A stretch of 64,000 nucleotides of DNA from Planctomycetota bacterium (lineage in GTDB: Bacteria; Planctomycetota; Phycisphaerae; Phycisphaerales; UBA1924): contig CAUJHH010000026.1 of assembly GCA_963204725.1 (NCBI GenBank), positions 124,001-188,000 of the forward strand, in the 5' to 3' direction. Every line of letters begins with the position of its first letter. The stretch's first letter is position 1. A program made the position numbers and the translations under genes. Positions 27,654-37,101 of the stretch are shown in pieces. Under the pieces are notes generated by a model. The model was given only the letters and a program-made list of their open reading frames with translations, searched no databases and was not told the origin of the DNA.

Positions 27654-28703
27654 TCACCTGCGACGACGGGTCGCCACGAGGCCACCGATGCCAACCAACG
27701 CCAGAGTTGCAGGCGTCGGAATGACGTAGAGATCACGCGGCGAGACGCCCGATGCGAGCACGGCGAAGCCCGAGCCATCGAGGTTGATCGTGCTGATCTG
27801 TCCGAATCCGATCGAGAACTCCTGCTGCGCGAGCACCAGCCGATCGTTGAAGCGGTCGTACTCGATGCGAGTGACGTGGTCAATTCCGGAAGCGATCTCC
27901 GTGAGCGAGAATCCGCCGGTGAGGTCGACCTCGTAGACCTTGCCGGTGTCCTTGCCGGTGATGAAGATGCGCCCGGAGTCTGTGACGGCGACGCCGCGCG
28001 AGTCGAGGATGCTCTCCGCAATACCGAGGGCTCCGGTGTCGCCGAGATCTGCCAGGAGACTCATCGAGCCGCTGAGGGATCCATCGACGGAGAGGCGCCA
28101 GACCGTGGACGATGCGAGGTTGGCGCTGCCGCCGAAGGCGCCGCCATTCTGCGCAACCACCATGTAGTCGCCAGAGCCGTCACGAAGATTCGCCATCCAG
28201 ACACCGTCAAAGTACCGAGGGGGCGTGGGAGACTCCGGCTCGTTCCAGACCTGGGTGACGGTGCCATCGAGGCCGTAGGCGAGGATGCCGTCATACTCCG
28301 GATCAAGATTGTGCTCACCGGGGTTGTTCACCGAGAAGAGCACTTGGCGTGCCCCGTCCCAACGGAGCGCGATCGGATTCTGCGTGGGGTTGCCCGATGC
28401 GAGCACCGAGACGCTGGGCACCGCAGCGAAGATGTCGTCGATCTCAAAGATCTGTGCGCTGGTGTCGGTGGGAACGATCGGTCCATTTGCCACGTACCAG
28501 TGCCCATTTCCAGCGCGGGTAATGCCCGCCAGACGCACCGAAGAATCGGCGAATGAAACCAGCGTCGATACGGAGCCGCCCGAGAGCAGCTTGATCGAGT
28601 CATCGGTCTGATTTGTGAAGACGATGTCTCCGTTCGAGCCCAGCGCGGAGCTTGCCAACCCCGCGAGTGCGACGAGAGCCGTCGCGTGCTGCCACTTTCT
28701 CAT
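27654..28703 (-). CDS. Secreted protein with PEP-CTERM-like sorting tail
   Basis: 349 residues from the ATG preceded by AAGGG. It has a signal peptide (ATALVALAGLASSALGS), then a beta-propeller-like body with repeated strand patterns (GHWYVANGPIV, RQVLFSVNNPGEHNLD, SGDYMVVAQNGGAF, GRIFITGKDTGKVYEVDLTGG). The C-terminus is VIPTPATLALVGIGGLVATRRRR: a short proline motif, one membrane helix and a final arginine run. This is the layout of PEP-CTERM exosortase substrates, in the PTP variant seen in Phycisphaerae-like bacteria. Function unknown; surface sorting is inferred. Confidence 0.83.
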   Translation of the reverse strand: MRKWQHATALVALAGLASSALGSNGDIVFTNQTDDSIKLLSGGSVSTLVSFADSSVRLAGITRAGNGHWYVANGPIVPTDTSAQIFEIDDIFAAVPSVSVLASGNPTQNPIALRWDGARQVLFSVNNPGEHNLDPEYDGILAYGLDGTVTQVWNEPESPTPPRYFDGVWMANLRDGSGDYMVVAQNGGAFGGSANLASSTVWRLSVDGSLSGSMSLLADLGDTGALGIAESILDSRGVAVTDSGRIFITGKDTGKVYEVDLTGGFSLTEIASGIDHVTRIEYDRFNDRLVLAQQEFSIGFGQISTINLDGSGFAVLASGVSPRDLYVIPTPATLALVGIGGLVATRRRR

Positions 28704-29191
28704 ATGAACCCTTGCCTTTCGCGCTCGGAGGGTCCGCGGCGTGTCGCGAGCGCAACGACATCGCCTGAGGCCGGACAGACCGCGCGACGTCACAACCGTC
28801 ACGCCGGCCAGCCGGCGGTCTCATCAATCAACGCTCCGTCTTTGACATCACGCGCCGGGTCCATCGCAGCGCGATCTCGGGCCACTCCACAATCAGTCTA
28901 CCTTGCGTCGCCTCCGAATCGAGAATCGTCCGAGAAGAAAGACGTTCGCGCGTGCTTCAGACATGATCATCAACGCAGAACGCGAGCTCATCGATTCATT
29001 CGGAGCAGAGAATCGGCGGGTGCTGCGGCGGTTATAGGACGACATTTCGGCATGTCTTGCGCTGTGGAACACGGTACCGGTCACCATGGTGATACCCGCC
29101 GTAACGAACTCCGTACAAGGTGAATCTGAAAGATCCCGAGACGGAACAGTTTGCGAATGTTGTCTCGCCAACGATCACGGCTCGTCACACC
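28704..29191. other. Divergent intergenic region between secreted protein and MFS genes
   Basis: About 490 bases with no convincing gene. At 28,963-29,037 on the plus strand a 24-codon frame reads MIINAERELIDSFGAENRRV and onward to a TAG; it looks protein-like but has no clear ribosome-binding site. At 29,081-29,092 there is a 12-base perfect palindrome TCACCATGGTGA flanked by GGTACCGG and TACC, a possible operator for the transporter gene. Some of the right end would be coding if the transporter starts at the in-frame GTG at 29,120. Confidence 0.4.
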
Positions 29192-30547
29192 ATGAGCATC
29201 GCACCGATCCATCCCGAGATAGCCATCACGCCCTTCGCGGCTCAGACATCATTCCGCCTTGGTGCGGTCATCGTGTGCCACGCGGTGGTCGACTTCTTCT
29301 CCTTCCTTTTCATACCGCTGATCTCGGTGATTGAAGGGCACCTGAAACTGACCCCCGCGCAAGGCGCGATGGTGATCGCCGTCGGGTCGATCTGCTCCGG
29401 GCTGATCCAACCGACGACCGCGTGGATCTGCGATCGGTTCAACACACGACTGCCCGGTGTGCTGGGCCTCTTGTGCGCGGGGTTCGGTGCGCTGCTCGTG
29501 GGCCAGGTCCAGACGTTTGGACAGTTGCTCCTCTTGCAGGTGATCGCCTCGGCCGGTGTCGGCGCGTTCCATCCCGTGGCCGCAGCTGCCACGGGCAAAC
29601 TGGGTGGTTCGCGACGGTCGCTCGCGCTCTCGGGTTTCTATATGGCGGGGATGCTTGGCGGGATGTCAGGGAACGTGATGTTTCCTGTGTGGGTCCAGGG
29701 CGTCGGACAGGGCAACGCTGGCGTGGGTCTGCGCTCGCTTGCGTGGGCGATGATCGGGGCGGTCGTGTTCACGATCGTGCTGCAGGTGGCGATCGGCCGA
29801 CTCGATCACAAGAACCGGCGTGCACACGGCGAAGTGCCGCCGCCACACATCCCCCACCGGTGGCGCTCGGTCTGGCTGCTCTACGCGGGCAATGCCGTGC
29901 GATTCACGGTGAACTCATCGATGATGCTGTTGGTGGCTCGATGGACGGAGATGGAAGCGGTGGCCCGTGCCGGATCACTGGAATTGTCCGACTCCCTTCG
30001 CGGCCAGGCGTCAATCCACAACGGACCCCTGCAGGCAGCGATGCAACTCGGTGCCGGCGGCGCTGCGATGGTTGCCGGCGCTTTCGTTGCGCAGAAACAC
30101 GAGAGAGCGTCGCTGGTGCTTTGCCCGCTTCTGGGCGCGCTGGCGATTGCGCTCTTTCCCTTGACGCGCGGACTGGACTCGGCGACCGCATCGCTCGTCG
30201 CCGCGGGGATTGTCAGCGTGATCGTCGGGATCGGGTCGGGCGCACTGGTCCCCATGACTATCGGCATGGCGCAGCGCCTGCTCCCCGATCACACCTCGCT
30301 GGCGAGCGGGCTGATGTTGGGCGGCGCGTGGACGGTCGCGGCAATCGGTCCGCCGCTGGCTCAGTTGGCGGTCAAGCACACGGGATTCGCGAACGCGTGT
30401 CTCATGATCGGCGCTCTCACCGCCGCGTCCGGCGTGCTCGCGCTGTGGCTCAGATGCCCGGAATCAGGAGAGGGCGGCCCGGGAGGGGCCGCGTGCCCGG
30501 TGGTGGGAGGCACGCCCTTGCTCTCCCCCGAACGCGCCGACTCGTGA
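29192..30547 (+). CDS. MFS transporter, fosmidomycin-resistance-like
   Basis: 451 residues from the ATG of MSIAPIHPE; an in-frame GTG at 29,120 would add 24 polar residues. About twelve membrane helices. The first helix VIVCHAVVDFFSFLFIPLIS and the GVGAFHPVAAAATGKLGG segment near residue 120 resemble the Fsr/YfhI branch of the major facilitator superfamily, whose members export small molecules such as fosmidomycin. The second half starts near residue 220 after a basic loop (DHKNRRAHGEVPP). The substrate cannot be told. It diverges from the secreted protein gene. Confidence 0.87.
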   Translation: MSIAPIHPEIAITPFAAQTSFRLGAVIVCHAVVDFFSFLFIPLISVIEGHLKLTPAQGAMVIAVGSICSGLIQPTTAWICDRFNTRLPGVLGLLCAGFGALLVGQVQTFGQLLLLQVIASAGVGAFHPVAAAATGKLGGSRRSLALSGFYMAGMLGGMSGNVMFPVWVQGVGQGNAGVGLRSLAWAMIGAVVFTIVLQVAIGRLDHKNRRAHGEVPPPHIPHRWRSVWLLYAGNAVRFTVNSSMMLLVARWTEMEAVARAGSLELSDSLRGQASIHNGPLQAAMQLGAGGAAMVAGAFVAQKHERASLVLCPLLGALAIALFPLTRGLDSATASLVAAGIVSVIVGIGSGALVPMTIGMAQRLLPDHTSLASGLMLGGAWTVAAIGPPLAQLAVKHTGFANACLMIGALTAASGVLALWLRCPESGEGGPGGAACPVVGGTPLLSPERADS

Positions 30548-30761
30548 CGATTTGCTCGATCCACGCAACTCGGATCCACGTCGCATTTCGCGAGAATGTT
30601 CGCTTGTTTTAAGGCGAAAGCCGGCCGTGGCTCCCGAGTACGGCTTGCCGGGTCTTGCCTCCGGTTACGGAACCGTGACGACCGGATGGCCGACAGGTGT
30701 GTATCACCATGAGGTCGGAATTGCTCATTCAGAGCGTTCCACTTCACACGGAGGTCACCCG

Positions 30762-33176
30762 ATGCGGACATCCCCCACTGCCCCGGCTCACACGCCCCGC
30801 CCCTGGCCCGGTCGATCTCGTTCGCTCGCGATGGTCTCCGCCATGGCGCTCGGCGCGAGCGTGGCGTTCGGACCGGTGGCGACTGCGCAGCAGGCGACCA
30901 CGGTCGCCGAGCACATCAGCATCGTGATCCCTCAGTCACGGGTGCTGGTGCGCCCGGGGCAGGTGTCGCAGGTGGGCATCCGCGAGGTCGGTGCGAACGT
31001 CTCCATCAACGAGCAGGTCGCGACGACGACGCTCTCGATCGTGCTGGCCAATCCGTCGGGCTCACCGCAGGAGGCACAGATCATCCTCCCGGTGCCGGAT
31101 GGATCGACGGTGCGGTCGTTCGAGATGGAAGGGATGCCGAACGAAGGGCAGGCGCAGATCCTGTCACGCGAGGAGGCGCGAAGGATCTACGAGTCGATCG
31201 TGCGTTCGATGCGCGATCCGGGGCTGGTGGAGTTTGCCGGGCTCAATCTGATCAAGACGAGTGTGTTCCCGGTCGCTGCGGGGGGGACGCAGAAGATCCG
31301 AGTGACCTACGAGCAGGTGCTGGCCGCGGACGGGAACCGCGTGGACTACGTGCTGCCCCGGACCGAGTCGCTGGAGCGAACGGGCGTGGCGTGGTCGATC
31401 CGCGTCGATGTCGCGTCCAAGTCGCCGATCTCCACGTTCTACTCGCCGAGCCATGAGCTGGTGGTTGAACGGAAGAACGCGGAGTCAGCGACTGTCGCCG
31501 TGACGAGCCCGGGAGACCCCGGCAGCTTCCGGCTCTCCTACATCACCGAGACCAAACCGGGACAGGGCGTGAGCGCTTCGATGCTGGCCTATCCAGACGC
31601 GAAGGTAGCCGCAGAAGGCGGATACATGCTCCTGATCGCCGGTGTGCCCGAACTCCCGGCGGATCGTCCGACGGTCAAGCGCGAGGTCACGGTCGTGATC
31701 GATCGCTCGGGATCGATGCGGGGCGAGAAGATCGAGCAGGCGAAGTCTGCGGCTCTCCAGGTGATCGAGGCGCTGGCCGACGGCGAGATGTTCAACATCA
31801 TCGACTATTCGGACACGATCGCCGCGTTCTCCGACAAGCCTCTGGTCAAGAACGCCGAAACGATCGCGCGAGTCCGCGAGTACATCGGGAACATCCGGGC
31901 GGTTGGTGGAACGAATATCCATGACGCGCTGGTCGAGGCGCTGCGTCAGCAGCCGGTCGGTGACGCGGCGAGCACAATGCCACTCGTGCTGTTCCTGACC
32001 GATGGTCTTCCGACGGTGGGCGAGCGCCGCGAAGTGGCGATCCGCGAGGCGGCGGCCAAGGCGAACGTGCACAAGCGTCGGATATTCACGTTTGGCGTGG
32101 GTGTTGACGTGAACGCGCCGCTCCTCTCGTCTCTCGCGCAGACGTCTCGCGCCGCGAGCACATTTGTGCTGCCGAGCGAGGATGTCGAGGTCAAGGTCGG
32201 TCAGGTCTTCAAGCGGCTGTCGGGGCCGGTACTTGCCGAGCCGCGTCTGATTGTCATGGGCGACGATGGGACCAGCGCACCGGCGGGCGCGCTGCGCGAG
32301 ATCCTGCCGACGACGCTGCCGGATCTGTTCGAAGGTGACCAGTTGGTGCTGCTCAGCCAGTACACATCGAGCAAGCCGCTGCGTCTGGCGATCGAGGGAA
32401 ACTACCTCGGGAAGCCGCGCCGGTTCGAGTTCTCGTTCGCGTTCGACAGCGCATCGACGAGCAACTCGTTTGTGCCGCGCCTATGGGCCAGCCGCAAGAT
32501 CGCGATGATGATCGACTCGATCCGCCAGGCAACGGCGGACGCCGGGCTCTCAACCAGCAACAGCAGCGTGATCGCGAGCGATCCGAAGATGAAGGAGCTG
32601 GTGGAGGAGATCGTCCGCCTGTCGACAGAGTTCGGCATCCTGACCGAGTACACGTCATTCCTGGCGGCGGAGAGCGGGGCGATGGCCGGGTTGCCAGCGA
32701 GCGGATTTGAGATGGTAGATGGCGACGCTTTCCGACTCAGTCCGTCGAGCAACATCCAGTATCGATACAACATCCAGCTGCGGACAACCGAATCACTCGA
32801 GAAGCGGGCGGCGGGCGATCGCGCGGGCGCGGGCGGCGTGAACCAGTCGATCAACCTCGGGGCGCAAATCGAGCAGCGGAGACTCAACACTCGGAACGAG
32901 TATGTTGACGCCGAGCTGAACGATGTGCAGACTGCGACCATCAAGCAGGTCGCGGACCAGACGCTGTACTGCCGCGACGGTGTGTGGATGGATGCAAAGA
33001 TCCACAACATCACGGACACGCTGACATCGCGGACGATCGAGTTCGCAAGCGACGACTACTTCACGCTGGTGGCACGCCTCGCGAAGGAAGGACGTCAGGG
33101 CATGCTCGCCGAGCGCGCGGACTGCCTGATGATGGTCGACAAGGAGCTGGTTCTTGTGAAGGGGCCGGGGACGTAA
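30762..33176 (+). CDS. Exported VIT and von Willebrand factor A domain protein
   Basis: 804 residues from the ATG preceded by GGAGG. A signal peptide (about 1-43) is followed by a VIT domain (about 50-190, with EEARRIYESIVRSMRDPGLVEF) and a VWA domain from about 305. The metal-dependent adhesion site starts with DRSGS at 314-318. The C-terminal third carries no recognised domain; it includes IVRLSTEFGILTEYTSFLA, common in bacterial VIT-VWA proteins. Such proteins resemble inter-alpha-trypsin inhibitor heavy chains and are presumed to mediate metal-dependent protein contacts outside the membrane. First of five same-strand genes ending in a two-component system. Confidence 0.92.
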   Translation: MRTSPTAPAHTPRPWPGRSRSLAMVSAMALGASVAFGPVATAQQATTVAEHISIVIPQSRVLVRPGQVSQVGIREVGANVSINEQVATTTLSIVLANPSGSPQEAQIILPVPDGSTVRSFEMEGMPNEGQAQILSREEARRIYESIVRSMRDPGLVEFAGLNLIKTSVFPVAAGGTQKIRVTYEQVLAADGNRVDYVLPRTESLERTGVAWSIRVDVASKSPISTFYSPSHELVVERKNAESATVAVTSPGDPGSFRLSYITETKPGQGVSASMLAYPDAKVAAEGGYMLLIAGVPELPADRPTVKREVTVVIDRSGSMRGEKIEQAKSAALQVIEALADGEMFNIIDYSDTIAAFSDKPLVKNAETIARVREYIGNIRAVGGTNIHDALVEALRQQPVGDAASTMPLVLFLTDGLPTVGERREVAIREAAAKANVHKRRIFTFGVGVDVNAPLLSSLAQTSRAASTFVLPSEDVEVKVGQVFKRLSGPVLAEPRLIVMGDDGTSAPAGALREILPTTLPDLFEGDQLVLLSQYTSSKPLRLAIEGNYLGKPRRFEFSFAFDSASTSNSFVPRLWASRKIAMMIDSIRQATADAGLSTSNSSVIASDPKMKELVEEIVRLSTEFGILTEYTSFLAAESGAMAGLPASGFEMVDGDAFRLSPSSNIQYRYNIQLRTTESLEKRAAGDRAGAGGVNQSINLGAQIEQRRLNTRNEYVDAELNDVQTATIKQVADQTLYCRDGVWMDAKIHNITDTLTSRTIEFASDDYFTLVARLAKEGRQGMLAERADCLMMVDKELVLVKGPGT

Positions 33177-33193
33177 CAAGCAGCAGATTGCAC

Positions 33194-33212
33194 CCCGGGC
33201 GCACGGCCCGGG
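33194..33212. repeat. GC hairpin between VIT-VWA and VWA genes
   Basis: CCCGGGC, a five-base loop (GCACG) and GCCCGGG form a perfect 7-base stem in the 101-base gap. No U-run follows, so it may protect or attenuate the message rather than end it. Confidence 0.45.
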
Positions 33213-33277
33213 ATGCGGAACTCAGTGAGCGGCGGCGGATCGAATGTGGGCAGCGATATCTTTCAGGAGGTCTCACG

Positions 33278-34513
33278 ATGGCACGTCTGAATCGGAATGC
33301 GGCGTGGATGACGGTTCTTCTGGCGGGATCGGCGATGGGAGTCGGAAGCGCGGCGGGGCAGATGGCCGAGAGCGCCCCGGTCCCAACGCTCGGGGTCTCT
33401 GAGCCGCGGGCGCGCACGCGGGCCGATCCCGCGGCACCCGTCGATGCTTCATCCGAGTCGATCATCGATGTGGTGTTCGTGCTGGACACGACGGGCTCGA
33501 TGTCCGGTCTGATCGAGGGTGCGAAGCAGAAGATCTGGTCGATCGCGAACACGATCTCGACGGCGCAGCCGCGCCCGACGGTGCGAATGGGGCTGGTCGG
33601 CTACCGCGATCGGGGCGACGCGTACATCACAACGCTGACCACTCTCACGGACGACCTGGACGCGGTCTACGCGGACCTGATGAAGTTCGAGGCCGGAGGC
33701 GGGGGCGACGGGCCGGAATCGGTCAACCAGGCGCTGCTCGAGGGCGTGATGTTGCAGCCGTGGTCGGAAGATCCGATGGCACTCAAACTCATCTATCTGG
33801 TCGGCGATGCACCGCCCCACATGGACTATGAACAGGACACCAAGTATTCGGAGACGTGCTCGACCGCTGCGGCCAAGGGGATCATCGTTAACACGATCCA
33901 GTGCGGCACGTGGGGCGAAACGGCGGCGATCTGGCAGGAGATCGCTCGCCTCGCCGAGGGCGAGTACTTCGCGATCCAGCAGGACGGGGGTGTGACCGTT
34001 GTCGCCACACCGTACGACGCGGAACTCGCGGCCCTCGGCGCGAACATGGCCGCGACGGCGTGCGGCTGGGGCGACGCCTCGGAGCAGAGCATGGCAGCCG
34101 ACAAGCTGGAACTGGGGCGCGACATCGCGGCGGACGCGCCGGTTGCGGCGCAGGCCGCCCGCGCAGGGTACTTCATCTCCGCATCCGGCAAGTCCTCCGC
34201 GCTCGGGCAGAAGGAGCTGGTGGACGACGTGACGAGCGGGCGCGTCGATCTTGAGAAGATCCAGAAGGACGAGCTGCCCGAGGAGTTCCAGAATCTCACT
34301 CTTGAGGAGCAGCGAGCGAAGATCGCCGAGATCGCGACGGAGCGTGAGAAGATCCAGAAACGGATCGCCGACCTGTCCGCGCAGCGCGAGACGTACCTCA
34401 AGGATGAGCTGGCCAAGCTCGGCGCGAGCGCGAAGGACGGCTTTGATTCGAAGGTGATCGACTGCCTGCGCGAGCAGGCGGCCAAGAAGGGAATCGTCTA
34501 CAACACGAAGTGA
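33278..34513 (+). CDS. Exported von Willebrand factor A domain protein with C-terminal coiled coil
   Basis: 411 residues from the ATG preceded by AGGAGG. A signal peptide (about 1-28) is followed by a VWA domain starting IIDVVFVLDTTGSMSGLIEGAK, with the metal site DTTGS at 70-74 and later GGDGPESVNQALLEG and LIYLVGDAPPHMD, where the remaining metal ligands are expected. A C-terminal charged coiled coil (about 335-390, EEQRAKIAEIATEREKIQKRIADLSAQRETY) precedes the end. Predicted to act outside the cytoplasm with the VIT-VWA protein encoded just upstream; partnership is inference from position. Confidence 0.9.
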   Translation: MARLNRNAAWMTVLLAGSAMGVGSAAGQMAESAPVPTLGVSEPRARTRADPAAPVDASSESIIDVVFVLDTTGSMSGLIEGAKQKIWSIANTISTAQPRPTVRMGLVGYRDRGDAYITTLTTLTDDLDAVYADLMKFEAGGGGDGPESVNQALLEGVMLQPWSEDPMALKLIYLVGDAPPHMDYEQDTKYSETCSTAAAKGIIVNTIQCGTWGETAAIWQEIARLAEGEYFAIQQDGGVTVVATPYDAELAALGANMAATACGWGDASEQSMAADKLELGRDIAADAPVAAQAARAGYFISASGKSSALGQKELVDDVTSGRVDLEKIQKDELPEEFQNLTLEEQRAKIAEIATEREKIQKRIADLSAQRETYLKDELAKLGASAKDGFDSKVIDCLREQAAKKGIVYNTK

Positions 34514-34573
34514 GGGTTCAGTTGGATGCATCCGGGCCTCGCGCGATGGGGCCCGGCTTGGACTCGGGTGGGG

Positions 34574-34605
34574 TGCGTCGGTCGGTGGAGACGCGGACCG
34601 ACGCA
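34574..34605. repeat. Strong hairpin between VWA and DUF4139 genes
   Basis: TGCGTCGGTC and GACCGACGCA form a perfect 10-base stem around a 12-base loop in the 165-base gap. A second, smaller CCGGGC/GCCCGG pairing lies just upstream. No U-run follows. Possibly an attenuator or stability element. Confidence 0.5.
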
Positions 34606-34678
34606 TTGCAGAGTGGGACGTCGGCGGGACACCCGGCGTTCGCTCCTTGGACGACAAGAGAACCGAAGGGGTTGACCA

Positions 34679-36274
34679 ATGAGCACGCGCGGAAGCAACC
34701 GGTTGGGCATTGGGATGGCGGGTCCTGCGGCGTTGCTGCTGATCGCCGGGCAGGCGTCGGGAGCGATGTGGAAGGACGAGCCGACGAAGACGTCGCTGAC
34801 GATCTACAGCACATCGGCGCCGGGGGCGGTGACGCCAGCGATGTACCGGCCCGTGCCGCAATCGCTCCAGGCCTTCGCCAACGTGGATCGATACAACCCG
34901 TACCGCGGGTCCTACTACATTGCCGCGCAGGGTCTGCCGGGATACGCCGTGGTGCGACAGGACCGGACGATCAATCTGAATGATGGACTCTCGAGGATCA
35001 CATTCGGCGATGTCCCTGCGCTCCTGGATCCGACGACAGTTGTGTTCACCTCGCTCTCCGCGCCGGACGAGACGCGTGTGGTGGAACAGAACTACCAGTT
35101 CGATCTCATCAGCCAGCAGAAGATCATGGAGCGGTACGTCGGGAAAGCGGTAGTGCTCGACGGGCGTGAGGTGTCGCTCCTCTCGGCGGACGCCGGCGGC
35201 GGGATCCTGGTGCAGGACGCAGACGGCACGGTGCGCTGGCAGTCGGGCTTTGGAGCCATCTCGTTCCCAAAGCTCGCAGACGGGCTGATCACCAAGCCGA
35301 CGCTGATGTGGGATCTCTTTACGACCAAGCCGGGGGAGCATCGGACGCGCATCTCCTACCAGACCGAGGGGATCACCTGGTGGGCAGACTACAACGTGGC
35401 GTTCAGGGCGGGCAAGGACGAGAACACCGGCGTGCTGGATGTCGGCGCATGGGTGAGCATCCTGAATCAGTCTGGGGCGAACTACGAGGACGCCACACTG
35501 AAGCTGGTCGCGGGGGACGTGTATCGCGCTCCGGTGGGTGGTGAGATCTACGCCGAGACCGCCTCGCGCGGCGGCATCGCCCGGAATGCCGTCGAGCCCA
35601 CGGGATTCGAGGAGAAGTCGTTCTTTGAGTACCACCTCTACACGCTCGGGCGGCCGACGACGATCCCTCAGGCATCGACGAAGCAGGTCGAGCTTTTCGA
35701 TCCGGTGCGCGAGGTTCCGTGCGAGAAGGTGCTGGTCTACTACGGGATCGACCAGAGCTGGAGGCCGTACTGGTCGAGTCCTGCGACGGACCGCGACCTG
35801 GGTGTGCCGAGCAACACCAAAGTTGATGTGTATCTCACCTTCAAGAACGATGAGAAGAGCGGGCTGGGGATCCCCCTGCCATCGGGGCGTGTGCGTGTCT
35901 CCAAATTGGATGACGCGGACGGCGCGATGGAGTTCATTGGCGAGGACGTGATCGACCACACGGCCAAGGACGAAATGGTCCTGCTCAAGCTGGGCAGCGC
36001 ATTCGACGTCGTGGGCGAGCGCATAAGCAAAGACTTCAAGATCGACGTCTCTCAGAAGTGGATGGACGAGACGATCCAGATCAACCTGCGGAACCACAAG
36101 GCGGAGCCCGTGAAGGTAATCATTCGGGAGAGCATGTACCGATGGAACACCTGGGAGGTCGTCGAATCGTCGCTTCCGCTCGAGAAACAGGACTCGCGGA
36201 CGATCCACATCCCCGTGACGCTGAAACCGGACGAGGAGGCGGTCGTGACGTACAAGGTGCATTACACTTGGTAG
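34679..36274 (+). CDS. Exported DUF4139 domain protein
   Basis: 531 residues from the ATG preceded by GAAGGGG. A signal peptide (about 1-29, ending QASGA) is followed by a beta-rich body. The DUF4139 region is recognised from ISYQTEGITWWADYNVAF near residue 225, the SKDFKIDVSQKW segment near 450 and the C-terminal VKVIIRESMYRWNTWEVVESS, IHIPVTLKPDEEAVVTYKVHYTW. The biochemical role of the family is unknown. Its position with VIT/VWA proteins and a two-component system suggests a shared envelope function. Confidence 0.9.
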   Translation: MSTRGSNRLGIGMAGPAALLLIAGQASGAMWKDEPTKTSLTIYSTSAPGAVTPAMYRPVPQSLQAFANVDRYNPYRGSYYIAAQGLPGYAVVRQDRTINLNDGLSRITFGDVPALLDPTTVVFTSLSAPDETRVVEQNYQFDLISQQKIMERYVGKAVVLDGREVSLLSADAGGGILVQDADGTVRWQSGFGAISFPKLADGLITKPTLMWDLFTTKPGEHRTRISYQTEGITWWADYNVAFRAGKDENTGVLDVGAWVSILNQSGANYEDATLKLVAGDVYRAPVGGEIYAETASRGGIARNAVEPTGFEEKSFFEYHLYTLGRPTTIPQASTKQVELFDPVREVPCEKVLVYYGIDQSWRPYWSSPATDRDLGVPSNTKVDVYLTFKNDEKSGLGIPLPSGRVRVSKLDDADGAMEFIGEDVIDHTAKDEMVLLKLGSAFDVVGERISKDFKIDVSQKWMDETIQINLRNHKAEPVKVIIRESMYRWNTWEVVESSLPLEKQDSRTIHIPVTLKPDEEAVVTYKVHYTW

Positions 36275-36366
36275 TGGGCCCCCGTGGCCGGTTGGGATGA
36301 CGGGCTCGTGCGGCCCGCGTCGATCCGGCCTCCGCCACGGCGGTACGCCGATGCTTTGAGGTTGCC

Positions 36367-37101
36367 ATGCCACTCGCCTCCGTACTTGTCGTTGAGGATG
36401 ATGGTGCGATCCGTCGCGGGCTGGTCGATGCCCTCCGATTCGCCGGGTACGCCGTGACAGACGCTCCGGACGGGGAGCAAGGCCTCGCGACCGCGACGAC
36501 GCAGGAATTCGACATCGTGCTCCTGGACATCCTCATGCCGCGGATGGACGGGCTCACGATGCTCGCAAAGCTCCGTGAAGCGAAGCCATCGATCCCGGTG
36601 ATCTTCCTGACCGCGCGCGGCGAAGAACAAGACCGCGTAAAGGGTTTGCGCCTCGGGGCGGACGACTACGTCGTCAAGCCCTTCTCGGCGACCGAGCTCA
36701 TCGCGCGAGTGGAGGCGGTGCTGCGTCGTTCGGCCGAGCGACCCAGCAGCGTGGCAAGCCTGACGATCGCCGGGCGCGTGATCGATTTCCGCCGGCGCGA
36801 GGCCACGCTCCCCGACGGGTCGAGGGTGCAACTGGCGCAGAAGGAGGCCGAGGTGCTGGAGTACCTGGCGCAGAACGCGGGGCGCGCCATCTCTCGCGAC
36901 GAGCTGCTGCAACGAGTCTGGAAGCTCGATCCGCGCGGGATGCAGACAAGGACGGTTGACATGGCGGTTGCGAGGCTGCGCGAGCAGCTTGTGGACGACC
37001 CCAACGAGCCGAAGGTCATCGTGACCGTGCGAGCCAAGGGATACATGCTGGCTACGCCCGAGGCGGATCGACTGCTGAAGGACGAGGCCGGAACAGCGTG
37101 A
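36367..37101 (+). CDS. Response regulator, OmpR/PhoB type
   Basis: 244 residues. The receiver domain starts SVLVVEDDGAIRRGL, with the phosphoacceptor D54 in FDIVLLDILMPRMDGL, the Thr of FLTARGEE and the Lys of DDYVVKPF. A linker leads to the C-terminal winged helix (about 135-240, VQLAQKEAEVLEYLAQNAGRAISRDELLQRVWK and VDMAVARLREQL). TGAGG lies six bases before the ATG. It is translationally coupled to the kinase gene by a GTGA overlap. Targets are not evident; the upstream exported-protein genes are natural candidates. Confidence 0.94.
   Translation: MPLASVLVVEDDGAIRRGLVDALRFAGYAVTDAPDGEQGLATATTQEFDIVLLDILMPRMDGLTMLAKLREAKPSIPVIFLTARGEEQDRVKGLRLGADDYVVKPFSATELIARVEAVLRRSAERPSSVASLTIAGRVIDFRRREATLPDGSRVQLAQKEAEVLEYLAQNAGRAISRDELLQRVWKLDPRGMQTRTVDMAVARLREQLVDDPNEPKVIVTVRAKGYMLATPEADRLLKDEAGTA

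Noticed and set aside
33449-36373. 974-codon open frame on the minus strand opposite the VWA and DUF4139 genes
   Set aside because: Low-complexity Arg/His/Leu composition; the plus-strand genes have signal peptides, ribosome-binding sites and recognisable domains.
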